A program made the position numbers and the translations under genes. Under the pieces are notes generated by a model. The model ran no database searches and was not told the DNA's origin. It saw only the letters and a program-made list of their open reading frames with translations. Source: Stappia sp. 28M-7 (lineage in GTDB: Bacteria > Pseudomonadota > Alphaproteobacteria > Rhizobiales > Stappiaceae). Taken from it: 64,000 nt of DNA. The DNA is taken from positions 1,736,001 to 1,800,000 of the forward strand of contig NZ_JACMIA010000001.1 of the NCBI RefSeq assembly GCF_014252955.1. Reading direction: 5' to 3'. Of the stretch, positions 54,334 through 62,221 are shown piece by piece (positions within the stretch are counted from its first letter, which is position 1; each line of letters opens with the position of its first letter).

Positions 54334-55257
54334 ATGAGGTGGAGAGCAGGCGCCGTTGTCCGGTCGATACCTGCCGCGGCGCTGCTGCTGGCCGCGGGGC
54401 TGGCGCTTGCCGCTGCCCAGCCGGCACGGGCGCAGCCGGCGACGGCGACCGGCGAGCCTGTCGATGTCGCGCTGGTGCTGGCCATCGACGTGTCCCGATC
54501 CATGTCGCGCGAGGAACTGGCCATCCAGCGCAGGGGCTATGCCGAGGCGATTGCCAGCCGCGAGGTGCTGCGGGCGATCTCGCAAGGCCCGCACGGGCGC
54601 ATCGGCATCGCGATCTTCGAATGGGCCGGGGATTTTCACGGACGCGAGGTCGTGTCCTGGACGATCATCGAGAGCGAGGCGGACGCGCAGGGCGTTGCCG
54701 CGCGGCTGCTGGAACAGGAGAGCATCGCCGAGCGGCGCACCTCGATTTCCGGCGCGCTGATGCGCGGTATGGCGATGCTGCAGGCGGTGCCCTACAGCGC
54801 CGAGCGGCTGGTGATCGATGTGTCCGGCGACGGGCCGAACAACCAGGGCCCGCCGGTGACCGAGCTGCGCGATGCGGCGGTGAGCCGGGGCATCACCATC
54901 AACGGCCTGCCGATGATGACCACCGACGGGTTCGCCCACATCTTCGGCATCCCCGATCTCGACGAATACTATCGGCGCTGCGTGATCGGCGGGCCGGGCG
55001 CTTTCGTGGTGCCGGTCAACGGCTGGGACCAGTTTCCCGAGGCGGTGCGCCGCAAGCTGGTGCTGGAGATCGGCGGACTGGCGCCGCCCGATGATCCTCT
55101 GCGCGATCCATGGCTCGATCTCTGGCAGCACCCGCTGCAGGACGCCCGCCCGCCGGTGGTGCCGGCGCAGTTTGCCGCGCCCGCGCCCTATGACTGCCTG
55201 ATCGGCGAGAAGATCTGGCAGAACCGTCGGAACCTGTTCGACGACGGCTACCGCTAG
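54334..55257 (+). CDS. DUF1194 family secreted vWA protein
   Basis: This 307 aa protein has a signal peptide (PAAALLLAAGLALAAAQPARAQ) and a von Willebrand A fold with the metal-site motif DVSRS (Asp52, Ser54, Ser56) in LVLAIDVSRSMSREE. It continues GRIGIAIFEWAGDF, RLVIDVSGDGPNNQGPP and DDPLRDPWLDLWQHP. DUF1194 proteins are periplasmic and of unknown role. The start at ATG 54334 puts the signal peptide at the N-terminus. It is convergent with the corrinoid reactivase gene and separated from it by 48 bases. Confidence 0.88.
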   Translation: MRWRAGAVVRSIPAAALLLAAGLALAAAQPARAQPATATGEPVDVALVLAIDVSRSMSREELAIQRRGYAEAIASREVLRAISQGPHGRIGIAIFEWAGDFHGREVVSWTIIESEADAQGVAARLLEQESIAERRTSISGALMRGMAMLQAVPYSAERLVIDVSGDGPNNQGPPVTELRDAAVSRGITINGLPMMTTDGFAHIFGIPDLDEYYRRCVIGGPGAFVVPVNGWDQFPEAVRRKLVLEIGGLAPPDDPLRDPWLDLWQHPLQDARPPVVPAQFAAPAPYDCLIGEKIWQNRRNLFDDGYR

Positions 55258-55305
55258 TTCGGCGAACTGGAACGCCGCCTCGGCCGGCAGCGCTCGATGC
55301 GTGGT

Positions 55306-57345
55306 TCAGCCGCGCCGCCGACGCCGCCTGCGCCCGCCGTCGCCGTCTTCCTCCGAGCCTTCGCTGGCCGCGCGCGGCTCGGGCAAGGTCACCGCCTCGC
55401 GCAGCTTCACGAAGGGATCCACCTTGTTGGGGATCGCCATCGCGTTGACGAAATGCTCCTGGAAGCGCGGCTCCAGCGCGGTCTCGATCTTCTCGATCTC
55501 GCGCACGACGCGCTCGACCGTGCGCCGCTCGCCGCGATTGACCAGCGCCATGCGTGCGCCCGTGCCGGCGGCATTGCCGACGCTGGAGACATGGGCAAGG
55601 TCGCAATCGGGGATCAGCCCGAGGATCATCGCGTATTTGGTGTCGATATAGCTGCCGAAGGCGCCGGCAAGGCGAATGCGCTCTATTGGAGGATTGCCGA
55701 GCTTGTCGGAGAGCAGCTGGATGCCGGCATAGAGCGCGGCCTTGGCCAGCTGGATGGCGCGGATGTCGGTCTGGGTGATGGTGAGCTCGATGCCCTCGCT
55801 CGCCACCACATAGGCGAAGGTCCGCCCCTTTTGCACCACGCGCGACGACCGCTCGGCGAGCGCGCCGTCGATCAGCCCGTCCACGGTGATGACGCCGGCA
55901 AGATAGAGCTCGGCAACCGCCTCGATGATGCCGGAGCCGCAAATGCCGGTGACGCCGACCTGGTCCTTCTTTTCCGCGAACTCCAGATCGTCCGACCATT
56001 CGTCGAGGCCGATCACCTTGAAGCGCGGCTCGAGCGTCACCGGATCGATGCGGATGCGCTCGATGGCGCCGGGCGCCGCGCGCTGGCCGCAGGAAATCTC
56101 CGCGCCCTCGAAGGCCGGCCCCGTGGGGGAACTGGCCGCCAGCAGCCGGTCGCGATTGCCGAGCACGATCTCGGCATTGGTGCCGATGTCGACGACTAGG
56201 GTCAGCGCCTCTGCCTCGAACGGGCGGGTGGAGAGCGCGGCGGCGGCGGCATCGGCGCCGACATGGCCGGCGATGCAGGGCAGGATATAGGCGCGCGCGC
56301 CGGGATTGAGCTCCAGCCCGAGCTCGGAGGCGGGGATATGCACGGCGCCCGACACGGCAAGGGCGAAGGGCGCGCCGCCCAGCTCCGTCGGATCGATGCC
56401 GAGGAAGAGGTGGTGCATGATCGGGTTGCCGACGAAGACGGCGTCCATGACGTCCTCGCGGGTCGCGCCGACATCATTGACCAGCTTGGCGACCAGCGCA
56501 TCGACGGCGGCGCGCACCGCCGCGACGAGATCGGGCAGGCGCGCCGGGTTCATCTGCACATAGGAGACGCGCGACATCAGGTCTTCGCCGAAGCGGATCT
56601 GCGGGTTCGAGGTGCCGGCCGAGGTGACCGTGCGCCCGTTGGCGAGATCGCAGAGATGCGCGGCAATGGTGGTGGAGCCGATATCGACGGCAAGTCCGTA
56701 GACGGTCGTCTTCTCGCCCGGCCACAGGGCGGTAACGCGCGGGGGAAAGCCGTCGTCCTGCCAGATGGCGGCGGTAACGCGCCAATGGCCGGCGCGCAGC
56801 ACCTTCTGAACCGTCGGCAAGAGCGGCGGGTCGAGGCTGAGGCCGGCAAGCCCGGAGGCTTCGGCAACGGCGGCGAGCAGCCGGTCGCCGTCGCCCAGCG
56901 GCTGTTCCATGTCCGGCTCGCTGACCTCGACGGTGACGAGGCGGATGGCGCTGTCGGGGGCGACGGTGACGTTCTCGGCGCGCTTGCGCACCACCTGGCG
57001 GTTGGTCTGCGCCTCCATCGGCACGTCGACCACCATGTCGCCGAGGATCGCGGCCTGGCAGGAGAGGCGTCGGCCCTCCGGCAGGCTGCGCAGGGAGACG
57101 TAGCGGGCCTCCGCGTCGGTCACCGGGCCGAGATGGTCCGCCGTGCTGACGATCTGCTCCTTGGCGAAGGCGCCTTCGGAGACGGAGACCTGGCAGCGGC
57201 CGCAGATGCCGCGCCCGCCGCACACGGATTCCACATAGACGCCGAGCGCGCGCGCGGCATCCAGCAGCGGCGTGCCGAGCGGGAACGTGCCCCGCCGGCC
57301 GCTCGGCTGGAAAACAACCTTCGCCGTTTCGGGCGTCTCGCTCAT
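55306..57345 (-). CDS. corrinoid activation protein (RamA/RACo-like, ASKHA domain)
   Basis: This 679 aa protein reactivates oxidised corrinoid cofactors by ATP-dependent one-electron reduction. The N-terminal [2Fe-2S] ferredoxin domain has Cys42, Cys48, Cys51 (CGGRGICGRC) and Cys96. A linker follows, then the large ASKHA ATPase (DUF4445 type) domain with GLAVDIGSTTIAAHLCDL near residue 245, FVGNPIMHHLFLGIDP, DIGTNAEIVLGN and GAFGSYIDTKYAM. The C-terminus ends in EDGDGGRRRRRRRG, like that of bmt. ATG 57345 is the likely start. It serves the MttB/corrinoid pathway and lies 32 bases after the methyltransferase gene. Confidence 0.92.
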   Translation of the reverse strand: MSETPETAKVVFQPSGRRGTFPLGTPLLDAARALGVYVESVCGGRGICGRCQVSVSEGAFAKEQIVSTADHLGPVTDAEARYVSLRSLPEGRRLSCQAAILGDMVVDVPMEAQTNRQVVRKRAENVTVAPDSAIRLVTVEVSEPDMEQPLGDGDRLLAAVAEASGLAGLSLDPPLLPTVQKVLRAGHWRVTAAIWQDDGFPPRVTALWPGEKTTVYGLAVDIGSTTIAAHLCDLANGRTVTSAGTSNPQIRFGEDLMSRVSYVQMNPARLPDLVAAVRAAVDALVAKLVNDVGATREDVMDAVFVGNPIMHHLFLGIDPTELGGAPFALAVSGAVHIPASELGLELNPGARAYILPCIAGHVGADAAAAALSTRPFEAEALTLVVDIGTNAEIVLGNRDRLLAASSPTGPAFEGAEISCGQRAAPGAIERIRIDPVTLEPRFKVIGLDEWSDDLEFAEKKDQVGVTGICGSGIIEAVAELYLAGVITVDGLIDGALAERSSRVVQKGRTFAYVVASEGIELTITQTDIRAIQLAKAALYAGIQLLSDKLGNPPIERIRLAGAFGSYIDTKYAMILGLIPDCDLAHVSSVGNAAGTGARMALVNRGERRTVERVVREIEKIETALEPRFQEHFVNAMAIPNKVDPFVKLREAVTLPEPRAASEGSEEDGDGGRRRRRRRG

Positions 57346-57377
57346 GGCCTCGCCCGTCCTCGCTGTCGCCCGTTCGT

Positions 57378-58331
57378 TCAAGCGCTGGCCCGCCGTCGTC
57401 CCTCGCGTCCGCCGCGCCGCCCGGAGCTGCCGGAGGCGGCGGGGGCGGCCGCCGGGCCGCCTTCCGCGCCTGGCTTGTAGTCGCGATAGGTCATGATCCA
57501 GTCGGAACAGTTGGGATCGTTGCCGGTCAGGACGTTGGCGGCGCGCACCGCCTCCATCTCCTGCGGGCGGCAGGGATTCATGATGGCGCTGGTCATGCCG
57601 GCGCCGATCACCATCGGGATGAAGCCGGCATTGATGCCGTGCCGGTGGGGCAGGCCGAAGGAGATGTTGGACAGGCCGCAGGTGGTGTTGACCTTCAGCT
57701 CCTCGCGCAACCGGCGGAGCAGTCGGAAGACCTGCTGGCCGGCGCTGCCCATGGCGCCGATCGGCATGACCAGCGGGTCGACGACGATGTCATGGGCGGG
57801 AATGCCGTAGTCGGCGGCGCGCTCGACGATCTTCTTCGCCACCGCAAAGCGCACGTCCGGGTCTTCGGAAATGCCGGTCTCGTCGTTGGAGATCGCGACG
57901 ACGGGCACGTTGTATTTCTTGACGAGCGGCAGGATCGCCTCGAGCTTTTCCTCCTCGCCGGTGACCGAGTTGACCAGGGGACGGCCCTTGGCGACGCGAA
58001 GGCCCGCCTCAATGGCGGCGGTCACCGAACTGTCGATGGACAGCGGCACGTCGACGAGGCTCTGGACGATCTCCAGCGTCCGGACCAGGAGCGGCGGCTC
58101 GGTCTCGTTGGGATTGACGGCGGTGACGCCGGCATTGACGTCGAGCATGGTGGCGCCGGCGGCGACCTGCGCGAGCGCATCCTTCTCGACGGTCGAGAAG
58201 TCGCCGGCGATCATCTCGGCGGCGAGCTTCTTGCGGCCCGTCGGGTTGATCCGCTCGCCGATCACGCAGAACGGCTGGTCGAAGCCGATGACGATCTCGC
58301 GGGTGGCCGAGGCAACGATGGTACGGGTCAT
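57378..58331 (-). CDS. methyltetrahydrofolate:corrinoid methyltransferase (MetH pterin-domain type)
   Basis: This 317 aa pterin-binding enzyme moves a methyl group between the corrinoid protein and tetrahydrofolate. Conserved blocks are VIGERINPTGRKKL, MLDVNAGV, PLSIDSSVTAAIEAGL, PLVNSVTGEEEKL, VVAISNDETGI and GLSNISFGLPHR. The C-terminal tail is Gly/Ala then Arg-rich (GSSGRRGGREGRRRASA). In this cluster it probably takes the methyl released by MttB and makes methyl-tetrahydrofolate. Its start overlaps the MTHFR stop as ATGA. Confidence 0.92.
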   Translation of the reverse strand: MTRTIVASATREIVIGFDQPFCVIGERINPTGRKKLAAEMIAGDFSTVEKDALAQVAAGATMLDVNAGVTAVNPNETEPPLLVRTLEIVQSLVDVPLSIDSSVTAAIEAGLRVAKGRPLVNSVTGEEEKLEAILPLVKKYNVPVVAISNDETGISEDPDVRFAVAKKIVERAADYGIPAHDIVVDPLVMPIGAMGSAGQQVFRLLRRLREELKVNTTCGLSNISFGLPHRHGINAGFIPMVIGAGMTSAIMNPCRPQEMEAVRAANVLTGNDPNCSDWIMTYRDYKPGAEGGPAAAPAASGSSGRRGGREGRRRASA

Positions 58332-59224
58332 TGAGCTACCTCTGCGGGGTAAGTCGCGGTGCCAGCGGCGGGAAACGTCCAGCTCCCGCGGGCGCTGAGC
58401 CAGTCGGCCGTCTTGGTCAGGCCGCCGAAGGGAAAGACGTGGATCTGCTGCAGCCGGGTCTCGGGCTGGGTCTGGATGCGCAGCTCCAGCGGGCCGACCA
58501 TTGTCTCGGGATCGTAGCCCGACAGCATGGAGACGACGGCGCCGCCCCGCTTCTTCAGGAAGGAGAGCGAGTTCTCCACCCCGGCGAAGGCAGCGTATTT
58601 CAGCAGCGTGGTCATCTTGGCCGGGCCGGCGACGCCGATATGCACGGGGAAGCGGTTGCCCCAGGCGGCGATCTCGTCGAGCCAGAGGCTGACCTTCTGC
58701 GGATCGAAGCCGAACTGGGTGACGATGTGGAACTCCGCGTCGCTCTTCGCCGCGAGCTCGTGCTTGCGCATCAGGAAGGCGCGGATGGTCTCGCGCGAGA
58801 TCTCCGGCGCGCCTTCGGGGTGGCCGGCAACGGCGATGCGGGTGATGCCGAGCCGGTCGAACAACCCGGTCTCGATCATCGCGACGGAGGAGGTGAGGGG
58901 ACCGGGCGTCGGCGCCTCGCCGGCAATGGCCAGCACCTCCCGCACGCCGGCTTCCGCGACGAGGCGGGTCAGCCGGTACTCGAAGGCGACGAGCGAGGGA
59001 TAGCGGCGCGCGGCCATGTGCGGCACCGGGACGAGACCGGCATCGGTGACCGTGCGGGCGGCGCGGACGATGTCGTCCTCCCCGACATTGCCGAGGTCGG
59101 TGAGGTAAAGGCGCGTGCCGGCGGGGACGAGACGGAGCAGCTCCGGCTTCTCCACCACCTGGCGGGGCGACATTTCCGTGGAGGCGGCAAGGCGCCCGAA
59201 ATCGTTGAGGCGGTGGTCGGTCAT
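58328..59224 (-). CDS. methylenetetrahydrofolate reductase family protein
   Basis: This 298 aa flavoprotein of the MetF family interconverts 5-methyl- and 5,10-methylene-tetrahydrofolate. Family features include LYLTDLGNVGEDDIVRAARTV, REVLAIAGEAPTPGP, GITRIAVAGHPEGAPEIS and FHIVTQFGFDPQKVSLW. In a demethylation cluster it would oxidise methyl-tetrahydrofolate, the reverse of biosynthetic MetF, as known for the chloromethane pathway (established analogy, inference here). It is coupled by ATGA overlaps on both sides. Confidence 0.9.
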   Translation of the reverse strand: MTDHRLNDFGRLAASTEMSPRQVVEKPELLRLVPAGTRLYLTDLGNVGEDDIVRAARTVTDAGLVPVPHMAARRYPSLVAFEYRLTRLVAEAGVREVLAIAGEAPTPGPLTSSVAMIETGLFDRLGITRIAVAGHPEGAPEISRETIRAFLMRKHELAAKSDAEFHIVTQFGFDPQKVSLWLDEIAAWGNRFPVHIGVAGPAKMTTLLKYAAFAGVENSLSFLKKRGGAVVSMLSGYDPETMVGPLELRIQTQPETRLQQIHVFPFGGLTKTADWLSARGSWTFPAAGTATYPAEVAQ

Positions 59225-59565
59225 GTCGCCGGTCCCGTGCTGGCGTGGTCGGGAGAGGGGGAGGCGGCTGCATCAAAGCCTTCGGCTGCGACAAGCGCCG
59301 CAAGCCGCTCCGGCGGATAGGCCTCGACAAGCGCGGCAAGCGCCGCCTCCGCTTCGGCCTCGAGATCGTCGCCGACCGCGACGGGATCGCCCCGCCGCCA
59401 CTCGGCCAGATAGGCATCGCTGTCCTTGGCGCCGACGCGCATGGCGCAGCGGTCGACAGCCTGGATGAAACGTTCGGGCAGCTCTCGGCGGGCGCTGGCG
59501 CGGCCGGCCCGGACCAGCACCTGGGCCGGGATGTCACGCCAGTAGACGATGGTTTTTTGCGCCAC
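59221..59565 (-). CDS. small conserved 'virulence factor' family protein (PF13769-like)
   Basis: This 114 aa protein contains QKTIVYWRDIPAQVLVRAGR and RRELPERFIQAVDRCAMRVGAKDSDAYLAEWRR, the hallmark of the small PF13769-type family that often accompanies corrinoid-methyltransferase and MTHFR genes. The name is historical; function is unknown. GTG 59565 gives the family's usual start; a TTG at 59580 would add five residues. The start of the MTHFR gene overlaps its stop, so it is the first gene of that transcript. Confidence 0.82.
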   Translation of the reverse strand: MAQKTIVYWRDIPAQVLVRAGRASARRELPERFIQAVDRCAMRVGAKDSDAYLAEWRRGDPVAVGDDLEAEAEAALAALVEAYPPERLAALVAAEGFDAAASPSPDHASTGPAT

Positions 59566-59756
59566 GGAAAAGCCCTGCAAACCGGGTCGGGAACGCCTCT
59601 CGTTCCCGCGCTTTCAAGCATCATGATGCCTTCGGCCGGCCATCTCATCGGTGCACAGACGACACCGGAAAGTCAGAAAGCGACAGCGGCGGGACGCGCG
59701 GAAACACGGGCTTTCGGCGGGCACGAGGAAAGCGGCAGACGGGCGCTCGAAAGCGA

Positions 59757-59792
59757 CACGCCCGCCGGGGGCTTTCGCTCCCGGCGGGCGTG
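59757..59792 (-). terminator. hairpin after the acetyltransferase gene
   Basis: A perfect 13-bp stem (CACGCCCGCCGGG at 59757-59769 with CCCGGCGGGCGTG at 59780-59792) lies 38 bases past the acetyltransferase stop. The following minus-strand bases are only mildly T-rich. Confidence 0.6.
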
Positions 59793-59829
59793 CCTGTCGG
59801 TGTGCAGGGCATGCGCGATGCGCGGAGAC

Positions 59830-60477
59830 TCAGGCCTCGGCTGTGCCGTCCGGGTCCGCCTTCCACCGGGCATACAGGGCGGCGATGTCGCCCGAGCACA
59901 GGGTGCGCATCTCGCGGCCGATCCGCTCGATCGGCCAGTCCCACCACGCCATCTCGAGCAGCATGGCGATCTCCTCGTCGGAGAAGCGCTTGCGGATCTC
60001 GCGCGCCGGGTTGCCGGCGACGATGGTGTAGGGGGGGACATCCTTCGTGACGACGGCTCGGCTGCCGATCATCGCGCCGTGGCCGATGCGGATGCCGGGC
60101 ATGATCATCGCTTCCGCCCCGATCCACACGTCATTGCCGACGACCGTGTCGCCGGACGGACGGTAGCCGGTCTCCGCATCCGCGAAGGCTGGCTCCTCGG
60201 ACATGAAGAAGAACGGGAAGGTGGAAATCCAGTCCATCCGGTGGCCCTGGTTGCCCGCCATCATGAAGCAGGCGCCGGTGCCGATGGAGCAGAAGCTGCC
60301 GATGACCAGCCGGTCGACATCGTCGCGGTCGGGCATCAGGTAGCGGGCGCAGTCGTCGAAGGAATGGCCGTGGTAATAGCCGGAGTAGTAGCTGTAGCGG
60401 CCGACCGAAATGTTGGGGTTGGTCACCTGCTCGCTCAGCAGCTTGCCCTTGAAGGGGCTTTCGAAAAAATTGCTCAC
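59830..60477 (-). CDS. CatB-like xenobiotic O-acetyltransferase
   Basis: This 215 aa left-handed beta-helix acetyltransferase is of the chloramphenicol acetyltransferase type B / Vat group. It begins [20 protein letters not shown] and [21 protein letters not shown]. The active-site His lies in [12 protein letters not shown], and hexapeptide repeats run through [27 protein letters not shown], quoted in part. GTG 60477 matches the family N-terminus, though no clear ribosome site precedes it; ATG 60555 would add 26 atypical residues. It moves acetyl from acetyl-CoA to a hydroxyl acceptor. It shows no link to the corrinoid genes around it. Confidence 0.87.
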   Translation of the reverse strand: MSNFFESPFKGKLLSEQVTNPNISVGRYSYYSGYYHGHSFDDCARYLMPDRDDVDRLVIGSFCSIGTGACFMMAGNQGHRMDWISTFPFFFMSEEPAFADAETGYRPSGDTVVGNDVWIGAEAMIMPGIRIGHGAMIGSRAVVTKDVPPYTIVAGNPAREIRKRFSDEEIAMLLEMAWWDWPIERIGREMRTLCSGDIAALYARWKADPDGTAEA

Positions 60478-60665
60478 GGGAGGTCGTCCTCTGTCGCGAG
60501 GCTGGGCCCTTTCCGGCCCGTTGGATGAGATGAGGGGACCGGTCCTGCGGCTCATGCCACGCAGACCCGTCCGTGCCGCCGGGACAGCGCTTCTAGCACG
60601 CGCTGGCTAGCGCGCAATGACACGGATGCAACAGATGCGTGCAAAGCGGCGACGGGTGCGCGGGA

Positions 60666-61334
60666 TCAGGTGCCAATGGTGGTGAGGCGGGTTTCCAGCA
60701 GGCCGTAGCCGGTGACCCGCTTGGCATAGGCAAGGCCGAGCCGTTCGGCCGCCGCGCGGGCGCGCGCCTCGATTTCCGGATCCGCCGCCTGTTCCAGATA
60801 GAGCAGGCGGGTGTAATGGCCGAAATAGGCGTCGCGCAGCTCAGGATAGGTGTCGAGCCCGAGCGGGCGGATCACCAGCGTCTCGAAATGGCGGGCGAGG
60901 AAATCGGTGAGGTAGAAGGTGCCGGGCTCGGCCTCGGCTTCCGCGTCGAAGACATCGAGGCCGGCGAAGAAGGCGTAGCAATGGGCGCCCTCGATCCGCT
61001 CCACCCCTTCCTCGGCCAGAACCTTGTCGAGGAGGCCGCCGGTGCCGCAATCGCCATAGCCGACGAGAATGCGGGTGTGGTCGCGCTTCGCCTTGCGGAT
61101 CTCGGCGCGCACGGCGGCGGGGATCTTCTCCGGACGGTTATGCAGCTGCGCTGGCAGGCATTGCAGTTCCACATGGGCAAGGCCGTTGGCCTCGACGATG
61201 GCGAGGATTTCCCTCGCGAGCGCGCCGCAGGCGATGACCAGAACCTTTTCGCGGGCGATGCCGGGTGCAACGTCGAGAGCCGGGGCGGCCGGTGCCGCCC
61301 CGTTCCCAGACGCGCCCGGAAGCAACGCCTGCAT
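60666..61334 (-). CDS. DUF1638 domain protein
   Basis: This 222 aa protein carries the DUF1638 signature: KVLVIACGALAREILAI, HNRPEKIPAAVRAEI, ILVGYGDCGTGGLLDKVL, GAHCYAFFAG and FYLTDFLARHFETLV. Conserved Cys and His residues (CGAL, DCGTGG, HCYAF) suggest a metal or redox site. DUF1638 genes often sit beside corrinoid methyltransferase genes, but the function is unknown. It begins 3 bases after the corrinoid protein gene and is the end of that two-gene operon. An Ala/Pro-rich N-terminus of about 25 residues precedes the domain. Confidence 0.88.
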   Translation of the reverse strand: MQALLPGASGNGAAPAAPALDVAPGIAREKVLVIACGALAREILAIVEANGLAHVELQCLPAQLHNRPEKIPAAVRAEIRKAKRDHTRILVGYGDCGTGGLLDKVLAEEGVERIEGAHCYAFFAGLDVFDAEAEAEPGTFYLTDFLARHFETLVIRPLGLDTYPELRDAYFGHYTRLLYLEQAADPEIEARARAAAERLGLAYAKRVTGYGLLETRLTTIGT

Positions 61335-61337
61335 GGC

Positions 61338-62045
61338 TCAGCCCGCCCGCGCCGCCAGCTGGTTGTGCTTGCGCGCGATCAGGTCCTTGGCGAGTTCCAC
61401 GGTGACGGCCGCATCGCGCCCGTAGGCATCGGCGCCGATGGCCTGGCTGAACTCCTCGTTCAGCGGCGCGCCGCCGACCATGACGATGTAGTCGTCGCGG
61501 ATGCCCTTCTCGATCATCGTGTCGATGACGACCTTCATGTAGGGCATGGTGGTGGTCAGCAGGGCCGACATGCCGAGAATGTCCGGCTTGTGCTCCTCGA
61601 TGGCCGCCAGGTAATTCTCGACCGGGTTGTTGATGCCGATGTCGATCACCTCGAAGCCGGCGCCCTCCATCATCATCGAGACGAGGTTCTTGCCGATGTC
61701 GTGGATGTCGCCCTTGACGGTGCCGATGACCATCTTGCCGACCTTCGGCGCCCCGGTCTCGGCCAGCAGCGGGCGCAGCAGCCCCATGCCCGCCTTCATG
61801 GCATTGGCCGACATCAGCACTTCCGGCACGAAGAGAATGCCGTCCCGGAAGTCGACGCCGACGATCCGCATGCCTTCGACCAGGGCCTCGGTGAGGATCG
61901 CGTAGGGCGTCCAGCCGCGCTCCAGCAGGATCTCCACGCCCTCGACGATTTCGTCCTTGAGGCCGTCATAGAGATCGTCATGCATCTGCTCGACGAGTTC
62001 CTCGTCGGACAGCGACCTGAGATCGAGATCGTCTTCCTGGGACAT
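61338..62045 (-). CDS. corrinoid (B12-binding) methyltransferase protein, MtbC/MtvC type
   Basis: This 235 aa corrinoid carrier has an N-terminal helical cap domain (DDLYDGLKDEIVEGVEILLERGW...FVPEVLMSANAMKAGM) and a C-terminal B12-binding Rossmann domain. The motif GDIHDIGKN puts the cobalt-ligating His at residue 115; MSALLTTTMPYMKVVID and VMVGGAPLN complete the site. It accepts a methyl group from the MttB-type enzyme and gives it to the pterin methyltransferase. ATG 62045 is supported by the acidic start SQEDDLD. It is divergent from the fusion gene at 62222 with a shared 176-base control region. Confidence 0.94.
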   Translation of the reverse strand: MSQEDDLDLRSLSDEELVEQMHDDLYDGLKDEIVEGVEILLERGWTPYAILTEALVEGMRIVGVDFRDGILFVPEVLMSANAMKAGMGLLRPLLAETGAPKVGKMVIGTVKGDIHDIGKNLVSMMMEGAGFEVIDIGINNPVENYLAAIEEHKPDILGMSALLTTTMPYMKVVIDTMIEKGIRDDYIVMVGGAPLNEEFSQAIGADAYGRDAAVTVELAKDLIARKHNQLAARAG

Positions 62046-62221
62046 CGCGGGCGCTCCGTTTGCGCGTTCGGGGGACAGGGCTCGCTTACGGGCCTGCTCC
62101 CAGTACACTGGTTCGCGCCGCCTCCCGTCGATATCTTCAAAGCGACATGCGGAGTCGCGGGAGCGACAGCACCGGCGCCCGGCGGGCGCCGGCCGCAGAC
62201 TTCAAGGGGACAGGTGCGTCG

